NCBI GenBank assembly: GCA_035547915.1 | Contig: DASZTS010000139.1 | Location: forward strand, 62,001 to 126,000 | Reading direction: 5' to 3' | Length of the DNA stretch: 64,000 nt | From: DASSFG01 sp035547915 | GTDB taxonomy: Bacteria > Planctomycetota > Planctomycetia > Pirellulales > JAICIG01 | Part shown: positions 27,511 to 36,319 of the stretch, piece after piece | Position numbering within the stretch: the first letter of the stretch is position 1 | How the letters are laid out: the number at the start of each line of letters is the position of its first letter | Notes under the pieces: generated by a model | Told to the model about the DNA's origin: nothing | Database searches by the model: none | What the model saw: only the letters and a program-made list of their open reading frames with translations | Program-made: the position numbers and the translations under genes

Positions 27511-28653
27511 ATGGACATCAAGACCTTCCGAGCACCGACGATGCAGCAGGCCCTGGCGCTGGTACGCCGCGAGTTGGGGCCCGCCGCGGCGGTGCTGCAT
27601 ACCCGCGAAGTGCGCGGCGGCCTGTTGTGGAGCTTGTTTCCGGGCTTGCGGCAAATCGAGGTCACGGCCTCGGCCGAAGTCAATGTGCCGAGCCGCCTGG
27701 CGCGGCGTGGCGACGGCGAGCCGCAAACGAGCGCACGCGAACTGGCACCGGGTATCGAATGGGAAGGCAAGGCGATGTTCCGCGACGAGCTCAAGGGTCG
27801 CCTCGACGACTTGCACTCGTTGGTCGAAGACCTCTGCCGGCAGACACGCCGCGGCGGTCCCTCCGATTGGCCCAACGAGCTCTTTCGGCTCTTCACCGAC
27901 TTGATCGAGGCCGGCGTGGGCGAAGACATGGCCCGCGAACTGGTCGAACGCGTGCGTGAGGAGGCACCCGGCACGGCGCGCGGCGATGCGCACATCGCCC
28001 GCAACTGGTTGGCCGGCGAGATCTCGCAGCAGATTCCGATCCACGGTCCGATCGCGCTCACGCCGGGCCGGCCGCGGCTTGTGGCCCTGGTGGGACCGAC
28101 GGGCGTCGGCAAGACGACCACCATCGCCAAGCTCGCGGCCAACTTCCGCTTGCGAGAAAAGCGCCGCGTGGGGCTCATCACGGTCGACACGTACCGCATT
28201 GCGGCCGTGGAACAACTGCGCACCTACGCCGACATCATCGACCTGCCGATGCAGGTCGTGGCCACCGCGAACGATATGCGGCAGGCCGTGCGCGGCATGG
28301 CCGACCTGGATCTCATCTTGCTTGACACGGCCGGCCGTAGCCCGAAAGACGAAGTCAAACTCAACGAACTGGCCGACCTGCTGGATCAGGCGCAGCCCCA
28401 CGAGGTGCATCTCGTGTTGTCGAGCGTAGCCAACGCCGCGGTATTGGCTGGGACGGCCGAGCGGTTCGCCGCGGTGGGAACCACGGCGCTCGTGCTCACG
28501 AAGCTCGACGAAGCCGCCGGTCTGGGGAATCTGTTTCCCCTGTTGCGCGACGGCGGTCTGCCGCTCAGTTACGTGACGAACGGTCAAAACGTGCCCGACG
28601 ATATTGCGCCTGCCGATGCTCGTCGATTGGCCGCCACGATGGTCGGCCTCTAG
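27511..28653 (+). CDS. flhF: Flagellar biosynthesis SRP-type GTPase FlhF
   Basis: FlhF is an SRP-family GTPase that places the flagellum at the pole. The 380-residue protein starts MDIKTFRAPTMQQALALVRR, typical of FlhF. It has a charged middle region, then the NG domain: P-loop GPTGVGKTTTIAKLAA near residue 196, DTYRIAAVEQLRTYADII, LLDTAGRSPKDE and TKLDEAAGLGN. Length is typical. It lies between flhA and the flhG-like gene, the conserved order. Confidence 0.95.
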   Translation: MDIKTFRAPTMQQALALVRRELGPAAAVLHTREVRGGLLWSLFPGLRQIEVTASAEVNVPSRLARRGDGEPQTSARELAPGIEWEGKAMFRDELKGRLDDLHSLVEDLCRQTRRGGPSDWPNELFRLFTDLIEAGVGEDMARELVERVREEAPGTARGDAHIARNWLAGEISQQIPIHGPIALTPGRPRLVALVGPTGVGKTTTIAKLAANFRLREKRRVGLITVDTYRIAAVEQLRTYADIIDLPMQVVATANDMRQAVRGMADLDLILLDTAGRSPKDEVKLNELADLLDQAQPHEVHLVLSSVANAAVLAGTAERFAAVGTTALVLTKLDEAAGLGNLFPLLRDGGLPLSYVTNGQNVPDDIAPADARRLAATMVGL

Positions 28654-28704
28654 ATGAATTGATTCAGGTCTCCCTAGCTGTCCGTCACTCATTCTTTCCT
28701 ACCC

Positions 28705-29568
28705 ATGCACGACCAGGCCGATCATCTAAGACGCTTGATGCGCGGGACGCGCCAGGCGCGGGCCGGCGTCGCGGCGTCGCGATCGATCGTGGCGGTGGGC
28801 GCCAAGGGCGGGGTCGGTACGACGACGATTGCGGTCAACCTGGCGGTTTCGTTGGCGCGCCGAGGGCAAGATGCCGTGCTGGTCGATGGCGACCTGGGCA
28901 AGGCCGACGCCGGTGCGCTGTGCGGTTTGGGAGACGGGCCGACGGTTGTCGACGTGCTGGCCGGACGCCGCCGTGTCGAAGACGTCCTCCAGCCGGGGCC
29001 TGCGGATGTGCGGGTGCTGCCGGGGGCTTGGGCCACCGGACATCTGACCGACTGCGATGCCGCGGCCCAGCAACGGTTGCTCGACGGCCTGGCCGGTTTG
29101 AGCGGCATCACCGTCATCGACGCCGGCTGTGGTCTGCACCGCGTCTTGGAGCGATTTTGGAGATCGGCCGATCACGTGCTGCTCGTCACCACGCCCGACG
29201 ATACCTCGCTGATGGACGCCTACGCCTGCCTGAAAACGCTGTTTCCGCGCCATGGCGACGTGCCCGTCCACGTCGTGGTCAACGGGGCGGCGGATCAGGA
29301 GCAGTGCCGAGAGACCCATGCGCGGTTGGCGCGAGCCGGCCGGCGGTTCTTGGGCATCGATCTGCCGTGTGCGGCGCAAATATTGACCTCGGCTGACGTG
29401 GCGGCGGCCGGACAACGGCGAATCCCGTTCGTGCGTTCCGCGCCCGCTTGCCAGGCGACCCGGAGCATGGAACAACTCGCCCAGTTTTTTGAAATTGCCG
29501 CGGCGTCGTCCGCACGCATGGAAGCAAAGGAGAAATTCGGACAACGGATTCAAGCCCTTCACGCCTGA
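28705..29568 (+). CDS. MinD/ParA-family ATPase, FlhG-like
   Basis: This 287-residue MinD-superfamily ATPase has the deviant Walker A AKGGVGTTTIAVNLA, LVDGDLGKADAGALCG and VIDAGCGLHRVLERFW. In place of the usual second lysine (GKT) it has GTT; the signature lysine of KGG is kept, as in CpaE/FlhG-type variants. FlhG partners FlhF in limiting flagellar number. The position directly after flhF and before fliA makes this assignment likely, although the sequence alone does not exclude another MinD-like protein. An N-terminal DQADHLRRLM motif resembles the FlhF-activating helix of FlhG. Confidence 0.82.
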   Translation: MHDQADHLRRLMRGTRQARAGVAASRSIVAVGAKGGVGTTTIAVNLAVSLARRGQDAVLVDGDLGKADAGALCGLGDGPTVVDVLAGRRRVEDVLQPGPADVRVLPGAWATGHLTDCDAAAQQRLLDGLAGLSGITVIDAGCGLHRVLERFWRSADHVLLVTTPDDTSLMDAYACLKTLFPRHGDVPVHVVVNGAADQEQCRETHARLARAGRRFLGIDLPCAAQILTSADVAAAGQRRIPFVRSAPACQATRSMEQLAQFFEIAAASSARMEAKEKFGQRIQALHA

Positions 29569-29658
29569 CAGCCGATACATACGTCCGGTGTCGGCCGGTC
29601 TTCGGCTGGCAAACTTTAGTGGTTACAAAGTGCGTGAGGGCTGCCGGGAGCGAGCTGC

Positions 29659-29913
29659 GTGGCACGGAGCTACGGCGGAATTCTCGGCTTGCTGGCATTC
29701 ACCACCGTGATCGCGCGAGGGTGCATTCATGGTGGCGGTGCCGACTCGACCTTGTTCGCGGCTTGGCTCGGATTACTGATCGCGTATCCGCTGGGATGCG
29801 TGGTCGGCGCGCTGGCCGAGCGGATATTGCTCGAATCGATTCATGTACAGTTCGCGGCGGAGATCGCCGCGCGTGAGGCCAAGGGATCGGCCTCGACAGG
29901 AAAAAAAGCATAA
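29659..29913 (+). CDS. Small membrane protein in the flagellar cassette
   Basis: I do not recognise a family for this 84-residue protein. It begins at GTG 29659, eight bases after a GGGAG ribosome site. Two hydrophobic segments (about residues 6-22 and 32-50) are joined by a short loop, followed by a charged C-terminal helix (HVQFAAEIAAREAKG) likely in the cytoplasm. It lies between the flhG-like gene and fliA on the same strand, so an auxiliary flagellar or regulatory role is possible but unproven. Confidence 0.6.
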   Translation: MARSYGGILGLLAFTTVIARGCIHGGGADSTLFAAWLGLLIAYPLGCVVGALAERILLESIHVQFAAEIAAREAKGSASTGKKA

Positions 29914-29991
29914 CCCATCGGTCGCCCACCGCCGCTGAATACGCGGCGGCCGGTCGACCGTGGGTGGCGATGTGCAATCACGGAGGAGTGC

Positions 29992-30774
29992 ATGGCAGCA
30001 ACGGTTGCAGCGGAAGACGTCTCGCAACTCTGGGAAGCATTCAAAGCCGACCCGGCAAACCAGGATTTACGCAACCGGCTGGTCGAAACCTACCTGCCGC
30101 TGGTCAAATACAATGGCGAACGGATCTGGTCGCGCCTGCCCGAAGGGGTAGAGCTGGACGACCTCGTCTCGGCCGGCGTCTTTGGTCTGATGGACGCGAT
30201 CGATGCTTTCGATCTCACCCGTGGCGTGAAGTTTGAGACATACTGTGTGCCGCGCATCCGCGGAGCCATGCTCGACGAGCTGCGGACCATGGACTGGGTG
30301 CCGCGCCTCGTGCGCTCGAAGGCCAGCAAGCTCAACGAAGCGGTCAAGACGCTCGAGACGAAGCTCGGCCGCCAACCGACCGAGACCGAATTAGCCGCCC
30401 AACTCAGTATCACCGTGCCCGAGCTGGAAAAGATGACGCTCGACGCCAATGCCGTCGGCCTCATCAGTCTGAACAAGAAATGGTACGAGACGGACAGTTA
30501 CAAAGACGTCCGCGAGATCGACATTCTGGAAGACAAGAAGGGCGAAGACCCTACGCGACGGATCCAGAAAACCGATCTCATGCGGCTGGTGACGAAAGGG
30601 CTGAACCGCAACGAGCGACTGATCATCATCCTCTATTACTACGAGGAGCTGACGATGAAGGAGATCGGTGCCACGCTCGACCTGTCCGAAAGCCGAGTCA
30701 GCCAGATGCACAGCTCGATCGTGCAGCGGTTGCAATCGCAGTTGGAACGCCGACGTCCCGAGTTCGGATCCTAA
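29992..30774 (+). CDS. fliA: RNA polymerase sigma-28 factor FliA/WhiG type
   Basis: This 260-residue sigma-70-family factor directs RNA polymerase to late flagellar promoters. Region 2 is YLPLVKYNGERIWSRLPEGV with ELDDLVSAGVFGLMDAIDAF and GVKFETYCVPRIRGAMLDEL, diagnostic of FliA/WhiG. Region 3 follows, and region 4 has YYYEELTMKEIGATLDLSES. The length is normal. It is the last gene of the flhA-flhF-flhG-like group and is followed by two hairpins. No FlgM anti-sigma gene is seen here. Confidence 0.93.
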   Translation: MAATVAAEDVSQLWEAFKADPANQDLRNRLVETYLPLVKYNGERIWSRLPEGVELDDLVSAGVFGLMDAIDAFDLTRGVKFETYCVPRIRGAMLDELRTMDWVPRLVRSKASKLNEAVKTLETKLGRQPTETELAAQLSITVPELEKMTLDANAVGLISLNKKWYETDSYKDVREIDILEDKKGEDPTRRIQKTDLMRLVTKGLNRNERLIIILYYYEELTMKEIGATLDLSESRVSQMHSSIVQRLQSQLERRRPEFGS

Positions 30775-30781
30775 GCTAAGG

Positions 30782-30827
30782 GCGGTAAGGATCGAGTAGC
30801 TCGCTTGAGCGAGCATCCGATTACCGC
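30782..30827. other. Long interrupted stem-loop downstream of fliA
   Basis: Outer arms GCGGTAA (30782-30788) and TTACCGC (30821-30827), middle GGAT/ATCC and inner GCTCGC/GCGAGC around TTGA form one extended hairpin with small bulges. It lacks a T-run and precedes a separate terminator by about 36 bases, so it may stabilise the fliA mRNA or be an isolated palindromic repeat. Confidence 0.5.
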
Positions 30828-30863
30828 GCTCGTACAATACAGAGCTTTGGCAGAGAAGAGCGA

Positions 30864-30897
30864 AGCCGGACCAGGGCGACTTGGTCCGGCTTTTCTC
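30864..30897 (+). terminator. fliA: Intrinsic terminator of the fliA transcript
   Basis: A perfect 10-bp stem AGCCGGACCA (30864-30873) and TGGTCCGGCT (30882-30891) is followed by TTTCTCTTTC. It lies in the convergent gap between fliA and the U32 gene. Confidence 0.75.
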
Positions 30898-30934
30898 TTT
30901 CTAGGATGGTTCAGGCGGCTCCTTTGAGCCGACA

Positions 30935-33478
30935 CTACCCGTTCAACGTGCCGCGCGTGACGCCCAACCGATTCAATACTTGCAGCCCGCGCCAAGCCGA
31001 TCTGCCGTCGTCCAGGCCGGCCAGCACTCGCCAATAACGCGTGAGCAGAGTATTTGTCTGCGCGGCGTCTTCTCTGAGTAGCTCGATACGGAAGTGGCGC
31101 AGTCCGAGTTGCAGCATCCGCGGCACGTATTCTGCGGCCGATTGGGGCACGGAGTTGAACACCGTGTTGCGGCAGCCGGTGTCGGCGAGCAACGGGAAAT
31201 TCGCACCGACGCGGTCACGCAGCTCCACACGATGCCGATCGCACGGCCGGCCGCAGTCACGCCAGTCTTTTCCGTCCGACAAGGTAGCGGCGAAGACGCA
31301 ATGCTCCATGTGGAACATCGGAATGTGTTGATGAACCACGAGTTCGAACGGCGCGCGCTCCGTGTGTTTCAGCATGGCCGCGAGTTGCTCCCAATTCAGG
31401 TCATAACTGGGGACGAGTCGCACCAGTCCCTCGCGAAACAACAGATCGGCGGTCAACTCATTGGCGACGTTCAATGAGAAGTCGCCGACGAGCGGCACGG
31501 CCGGCAGATGTTCGCGGAACCAACTCAGTGCCGTCAAGTTGCGGATGAGCACCGCGTCGGGCTGGGCTGAGGCGATCTTGGCGAGTAGTCCTTCTTCGCC
31601 GGGCTTGATGATACGCAGCGTGGCCAAGCCAATGGGCAGCCCCGAGGCGCGCGCCACTTCGACCGCGTCGGTATAACGCCGCACATCCTCGAAATCGCAG
31701 TACACCATGGCCGGTCGACGCGGCGGTGCGGTATCGGCCGGAAATCCCTCGTCGTCCGCCGACCAGTCGCAGACTGCATCGAGTTGCTCGCGAGTACGCA
31801 CGAGTGCGTAAAGCCGCGGCGACGCGCGGTCGACGTCGTTGCGAGGCAGCGCCATTTCGCCGCGCAGATCATCAAGCGCCGTGAGTCGCACGCCGGGGCG
31901 ACTCGATTTCGTTTCGCGCGCGTTACAGAGTTCGGCCACGGCGCGGCGGCGCAAATCGTTGAGCGCGCTCTTGGGCACCATCACCGGCTCGGCCAAGTGG
32001 ATCTCGACCGGACCCAATTCAAACGGTGTGTTCCCCAATCGGCCAAATTGTTCGCGAACGACGTCCTCTGTGAGTGCGTGGCGATGAGCCGGCTCCAACG
32101 GGCCGGACCATTCCGCCGTGACCTCGTGCGATCCGTCCGAAAGCGATACGTGCAGCGGTCCGCCGATGCTCCCCGAAAGCCGGACCGCCACCGGCAGTCG
32201 CCGTGGGACAGTGTCGCGGGCATAGGTCTGCTCGATGCGGCGTCGAAAGGCCGGATCATCGGTCTTCCAAACGAGAGCGCCCGCGGAGATCGCGGCCAGA
32301 TTTACCGATCCGGGATGGAACGAGAGCTCAACCTCGCGGATGATACGACCCCGCGCTCGCACCGTCCGCACGCGACCACCCTGCTCATCTTGTTCGGGGT
32401 GACCTTCGTCGAACACCACTCCGTCACCCGGCTTGATCACCGTGTCGAGAGCGTCGGTCTCCCGATGTTCGGCGACCAACTCTACGACCACGCTGTCACC
32501 GCAACTTTGAATTACCGTGCCGATCCGCACCCCACGTGCCTTCGGAAACCTCCCATGCACCAGCCGTTGATGATTCGGACCTTCCAAGAAACCGGGTGTG
32601 AACCCGCGCGAGAAGCTCTGCGCCAGGTCGAGGCGATCTTGCTTCGTCGCGCAAAAGCCTTCGCCTCGCTCGGCGGCATCGAGGGCTTGGCGGTAGACAC
32701 GCGTCGTTGTGGCGACATAGGGGGCGCTCTTTAGACGGCCCTCGATCTTGAGACTGGCCACGCCCAACCGCACCAATTCGCCGATCTGCTCATGTGCCGC
32801 CAAGTCCTGAGGGCTGAGGAGGTAGGCGACGTCGCCCAAGTCGCGTTGCTGTCCATCGACGATCAGGTCGTAGGGCAGACGGCATGCCTGGGCACATTGG
32901 CCCCGATTTGCACTGCGGCCACCCAGCGCTTCGCTGGTCAGGCACTGGCCGCTGTAGGCCACGCACAGGGCACCGTGAACGAAGACCTCGACGGGTACCT
33001 CTGTTTCGGCGCGCACACGGCCAATGTCGGCCAGCGAGAGCTCTCGGGCGAGAATGACACGCTCGACCCCCAGCCGCCGCACAAACTCGATACCGCGCGG
33101 CTCGGTGAGCGTCATCTGTGTCGATCCATGCACGGGCAAGCCGGGCGCCAATCGGCCGATGAGCCGCGCGAGCCCGAAGTCCTGCACGATCACGGCGTCG
33201 GCCCCCGACTCGTCGATCGCCGCGATGAACCGGCTTATCTCGGGTAACTCATCAGAAAAGACGAGCGTGTTGCAGGTCACATACCCGCGTACGTTGTGCC
33301 CGTGCAGGTAATCGATGACGCTCGGAAGCTCTTCCAAGGAAAAATTGGTCGCCCGGTGCCGGGCATTAAAATTCGATAACCCGAAGTAGACCGCGTCCGC
33401 GCCATTGAGCACCGCCGCGCGCAGCGCCGACCAGTCGCCGGCGGGAGCGAGCAGTTCTGTGGTGGTGGGTGAAGTCAT
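30935..33478 (-). CDS. U32 family protein, RlhA-like 23S rRNA hydroxylation factor candidate
   Basis: This 847-residue protein of the U32 peptidase family starts TTELLAPAGDWSALRAAVLN. It has the TIM-barrel segments GADAVYFGLSNFNARHRATN and VHGALCVAYSGQCLTSEALG with a cysteine cluster (CLTSEALGGRSANRGQCAQA). Further cysteines near the C-terminal part (HMEHCVFAATLSDGKDWRDC, then RPCDRHR) complete likely iron-sulfur ligands. The length and C-terminal DUF3656-like part resemble E. coli RlhA (YdcP), which is needed for 5-hydroxycytidine at 23S rRNA position 2501. A protease role is less likely. The second barrel-like half after residue 590 repeats the family fold. Confidence 0.75.
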   Translation of the reverse strand: MTSPTTTELLAPAGDWSALRAAVLNGADAVYFGLSNFNARHRATNFSLEELPSVIDYLHGHNVRGYVTCNTLVFSDELPEISRFIAAIDESGADAVIVQDFGLARLIGRLAPGLPVHGSTQMTLTEPRGIEFVRRLGVERVILARELSLADIGRVRAETEVPVEVFVHGALCVAYSGQCLTSEALGGRSANRGQCAQACRLPYDLIVDGQQRDLGDVAYLLSPQDLAAHEQIGELVRLGVASLKIEGRLKSAPYVATTTRVYRQALDAAERGEGFCATKQDRLDLAQSFSRGFTPGFLEGPNHQRLVHGRFPKARGVRIGTVIQSCGDSVVVELVAEHRETDALDTVIKPGDGVVFDEGHPEQDEQGGRVRTVRARGRIIREVELSFHPGSVNLAAISAGALVWKTDDPAFRRRIEQTYARDTVPRRLPVAVRLSGSIGGPLHVSLSDGSHEVTAEWSGPLEPAHRHALTEDVVREQFGRLGNTPFELGPVEIHLAEPVMVPKSALNDLRRRAVAELCNARETKSSRPGVRLTALDDLRGEMALPRNDVDRASPRLYALVRTREQLDAVCDWSADDEGFPADTAPPRRPAMVYCDFEDVRRYTDAVEVARASGLPIGLATLRIIKPGEEGLLAKIASAQPDAVLIRNLTALSWFREHLPAVPLVGDFSLNVANELTADLLFREGLVRLVPSYDLNWEQLAAMLKHTERAPFELVVHQHIPMFHMEHCVFAATLSDGKDWRDCGRPCDRHRVELRDRVGANFPLLADTGCRNTVFNSVPQSAAEYVPRMLQLGLRHFRIELLREDAAQTNTLLTRYWRVLAGLDDGRSAWRGLQVLNRLGVTRGTLNG

Positions 33479-33552
33479 GGTCTGCGATGAGAGCGGGACC
33501 TGTCATTGTACCAATTACGACCGCCGGCGGTCGCGCTCAGCCGCGGGGTTGC

Positions 33553-33582
33553 TTGACATTCTGATCGACGGCCGCTTATGTT
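33553..33582 (+). promoter_or_regulatory. Promoter candidate for the PSD1/DUF1501 operon
   Basis: TTGACA (33553-33558) is followed after 18 bases by TATGTT (33577-33582). The resulting transcript would begin near 33589, which excludes the in-frame ATG at 33578 as the start of the downstream gene and fits the GTG at 33650. Confidence 0.5.
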
Positions 33583-33649
33583 TCGGCGCGGGGCGATTGT
33601 AGCCCGTGCGCACCGCAACAGGGAATGCGCCGGCCGAAGGAGCTCTTCC

Positions 33650-36319
33650 GTGCGGATGCCGTGCCGCGATCTTGCTCGATACGTAGCCTTTTTGGCCGTT
33701 TTCGGTGGGGTGCCCTTTTCCGCTCACGTGGCGGCCGACGAGCCGCAACGAGTTCCGACCTTCGAGCAATCGGTCTGGCCGATTCTTGCAGTCAACTGTG
33801 TCGCCTGCCACGGCGCGGCACAACCCAAAGCCGGGCTCGATTTGCGCACCGTCTCGGCGATCTTGCGCGGTGGCGAAAGCGGTGCCGCCATAGTACGAAA
33901 CGATGCCGACGCCAGCTTGATCATCGAGCGCATCGTAGCCGGGGAGATGCCGCCGGCTGGGAAAGGAAAGCTCACAGGTAAAGACGTTGCGGTCTTGCGT
34001 GCATGGGTGGAGGCCGGCGCACCGGCGGAACGGCCGGATGTTGTTCCTACCGCGCCGCCTTTGCTCAACGATGCAGAGCAACTCTTTTGGGCGTTCCGCC
34101 CGCTTGCGCATTGCCGGCCTCCCGCCCCGGCCGATCCGGCGGAGATGGCCAACGAGATCGATGCATTTTTGCTCACGAAGTTGGCCGAGAAGGGGTTGCG
34201 CTTTTCACCCCGGGCCGATCGGGTCACCCTGGTACGTCGTCTCAGCCTCGATTTGCTGGGGCTCCCGCCGTCGCCCGAGGAAGTCGACAGCTTTCTGGCC
34301 GACCAGGCACCCGACGCTTACGAGCGGCTTGTCGACCGCCTGGTCGCTTCGCCGCATTTCGGCGAACGCTGGGGGAGGCACTGGCTCGACGTGGCAGGCT
34401 ACGCCGACACCGTCGGCTTCGATATCGACGCCAATCAGATCATCGTGAGCGAAGGCAAATGGCTCTATCGCGATTATGTGGTTCATGCGCTCAACGAAGA
34501 TAAACCGTTCGATCGTTTTCTCGTCGAGCAGCTTGCGGGCGATGAACTCTATGATTGGAAGCGAGCCGAGCACCTCTCGCCGGAAATGCGCGAGGCGCTG
34601 ATCGCCACGGGATTCCTGCGCACGGCCCGCGACCTGACGCACGAGGACGTGGGCGTCATTCCGCAGAACTTTCATAACATTTTGCACGACACGCTGGAGA
34701 TCGTGGGCACAGGACTGTTGGCGCTGACGGTGAACTGCGCACGCTGCCACGACCACAAATTCGACCCGATTACGCAGGAAGACTATTACCGGCTGACGGC
34801 GCTCTTCACACCGGCCTATAACCCAGCGGCATGGCGCCCCGTGATGCCGTTTGCTGCAAACATTCAGGACCGCTCCTTGCCGAACATCTCGCCGGCGGAA
34901 GTGGCCGATGGCGAGCGACGAAACCACGAAATCGATCACCGCGTGGAGGGATGGAAAGGCGAACTGGTCGACCTGCGCCGTCCGTATCAGGCGCGACTAT
35001 TCGAGAACAAATTGTCGATGCTGCCCGAGCCGATCCGCGCCGATACCAAGGCAGCCCTGGAGACGGCTGCCGAGAAACGGAACGAGGTACAAAAATACCT
35101 GGCCGAAAAGCTGGCCGGGACGGTGGCTGTGAAGCCCGCGGAAATTGCAGCCACGCTCAGTGAGAGCGACCGGGCCGCCGTGATGCGTCTGGAAGCAAAG
35201 ATCGCCGAGGAGATGTCGCATCGCGCCGCGTGGGGGAAAATTCAGGCCTTGTGGGACGTGGGGCCACCACCGGCGACGCATCTGCTCGTGCGCGGCAACT
35301 ACGAAACACCAGGCCCCGAGGCGGTGCCCGGCTTCCTGCGCGTGCTTTGTCGATCGGAATCGGAGGCTAAGATAACGGCTGTTCCTCCGCATGAAGGCAC
35401 GAGCGGACGCCGTAGCGAACTGGCACGCCGGCTTGTGTCGGCCGAATCGCCGGCTTCGGCTCTCGTCGCCCGCGTGATGGTGAATCGCGTTTGGGCCCAT
35501 TTGTTCGGCCGTGGGATCGTTCCCACTGCCGATAATTTTGGACAGCAAGGCGAGCGTCCGACAAATCCCGAACTGCTCGACTGGTTGAGCGCGCAATTCG
35601 TGGCCGAAGGATGGCGCATCAAGCCGCTCATCCGCCGGATGGTGACCTCAGCGGCCTACCGGCAAGCATCGCATGGCCCCGCGGAGAGGGTGGTTTCGAC
35701 GACAGACGCAAACCACGTCGACCCCGGCAACCAATTGCTAGGGCGCATGCGGTTGCGACGACTCGAATCGGAAGTCGTGCGCGATGCCGTTCTCGCCGCG
35801 AGCGGTAAGCTGAATCGCGCCGTCGGCGGTCCGCCCGTTCTCACTCGCGCGCGCCCCGACGGTCTTGTGGTTGTCGATAAGGAGCGTCTGGCGGAGAAGG
35901 CCGACGCATGGCGACGCAGCATCTACTTGCTCGCACGCCGCGCCTACAATCTATCGCTCCTCACCGTCTTCGATCAGCCGCTGGTGGCGACCAATTGTTT
36001 GTGCCGCGATGTGTCGGCCGTGCCCTCGCAATCGCTTACCATGCTCAACGACGAGTTCGTCTTGGAGCAGTCGGGATATTTCGCCGAAAGGGTCGCGGCA
36101 GGTGCTACCAGTCCGCCGGCCCAGATCGATCTGGCGTTTCGTTTGACGCTGGGCCGACGGCCGACTCCGGAGGAAGCAGCCTGGTGCGAAGAATCGATGG
36201 CACAGCAGACCGGGCTCTTTCACGCCTCAGGCCTCGACGACGACCAGGCGGCGCGGCAGGCACTGATCCAGTTTTGCCGGACGCTCTTCAATACGAGTGA
36301 ATTCCTCTATGTCGAGTAA
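33650..36319 (+). CDS. Planctomycete PSD1 cytochrome c, DUF1549/DUF1553
   Basis: This exported protein has 889 residues. After a signal peptide (ARYVAFLAVFGGVPFSAHVA) there is a cytochrome-like segment with one heme motif CVACHG, then DUF1549 (LVRRLSLDLLGLPPSPEEVD, LVDRLVASPHFGERWGRHW) containing CARCHDHKFDPI. A middle helical region and DUF1553 follow (MVNRVWAHLFGRGIVPTADN). Such proteins pair with DUF1501 proteins throughout planctomycetes; an extracellular redox or polysaccharide-related role is presumed but unproven. I start at GTG 33650 because GAAGGAG lies seven bases upstream; ATG 33656 is the alternative. It overlaps the next gene. Confidence 0.88.
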   Translation: MRMPCRDLARYVAFLAVFGGVPFSAHVAADEPQRVPTFEQSVWPILAVNCVACHGAAQPKAGLDLRTVSAILRGGESGAAIVRNDADASLIIERIVAGEMPPAGKGKLTGKDVAVLRAWVEAGAPAERPDVVPTAPPLLNDAEQLFWAFRPLAHCRPPAPADPAEMANEIDAFLLTKLAEKGLRFSPRADRVTLVRRLSLDLLGLPPSPEEVDSFLADQAPDAYERLVDRLVASPHFGERWGRHWLDVAGYADTVGFDIDANQIIVSEGKWLYRDYVVHALNEDKPFDRFLVEQLAGDELYDWKRAEHLSPEMREALIATGFLRTARDLTHEDVGVIPQNFHNILHDTLEIVGTGLLALTVNCARCHDHKFDPITQEDYYRLTALFTPAYNPAAWRPVMPFAANIQDRSLPNISPAEVADGERRNHEIDHRVEGWKGELVDLRRPYQARLFENKLSMLPEPIRADTKAALETAAEKRNEVQKYLAEKLAGTVAVKPAEIAATLSESDRAAVMRLEAKIAEEMSHRAAWGKIQALWDVGPPPATHLLVRGNYETPGPEAVPGFLRVLCRSESEAKITAVPPHEGTSGRRSELARRLVSAESPASALVARVMVNRVWAHLFGRGIVPTADNFGQQGERPTNPELLDWLSAQFVAEGWRIKPLIRRMVTSAAYRQASHGPAERVVSTTDANHVDPGNQLLGRMRLRRLESEVVRDAVLAASGKLNRAVGGPPVLTRARPDGLVVVDKERLAEKADAWRRSIYLLARRAYNLSLLTVFDQPLVATNCLCRDVSAVPSQSLTMLNDEFVLEQSGYFAERVAAGATSPPAQIDLAFRLTLGRRPTPEEAAWCEESMAQQTGLFHASGLDDDQAARQALIQFCRTLFNTSEFLYVE

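Noticed and set aside
33578..33649. ATG 33578 as the start of the PSD1 gene
   Set aside because: It lies in the proposed -10 element of a TTGACA promoter and lacks a ribosome site; GTG 33650 has GAAGGAG seven bases upstream.
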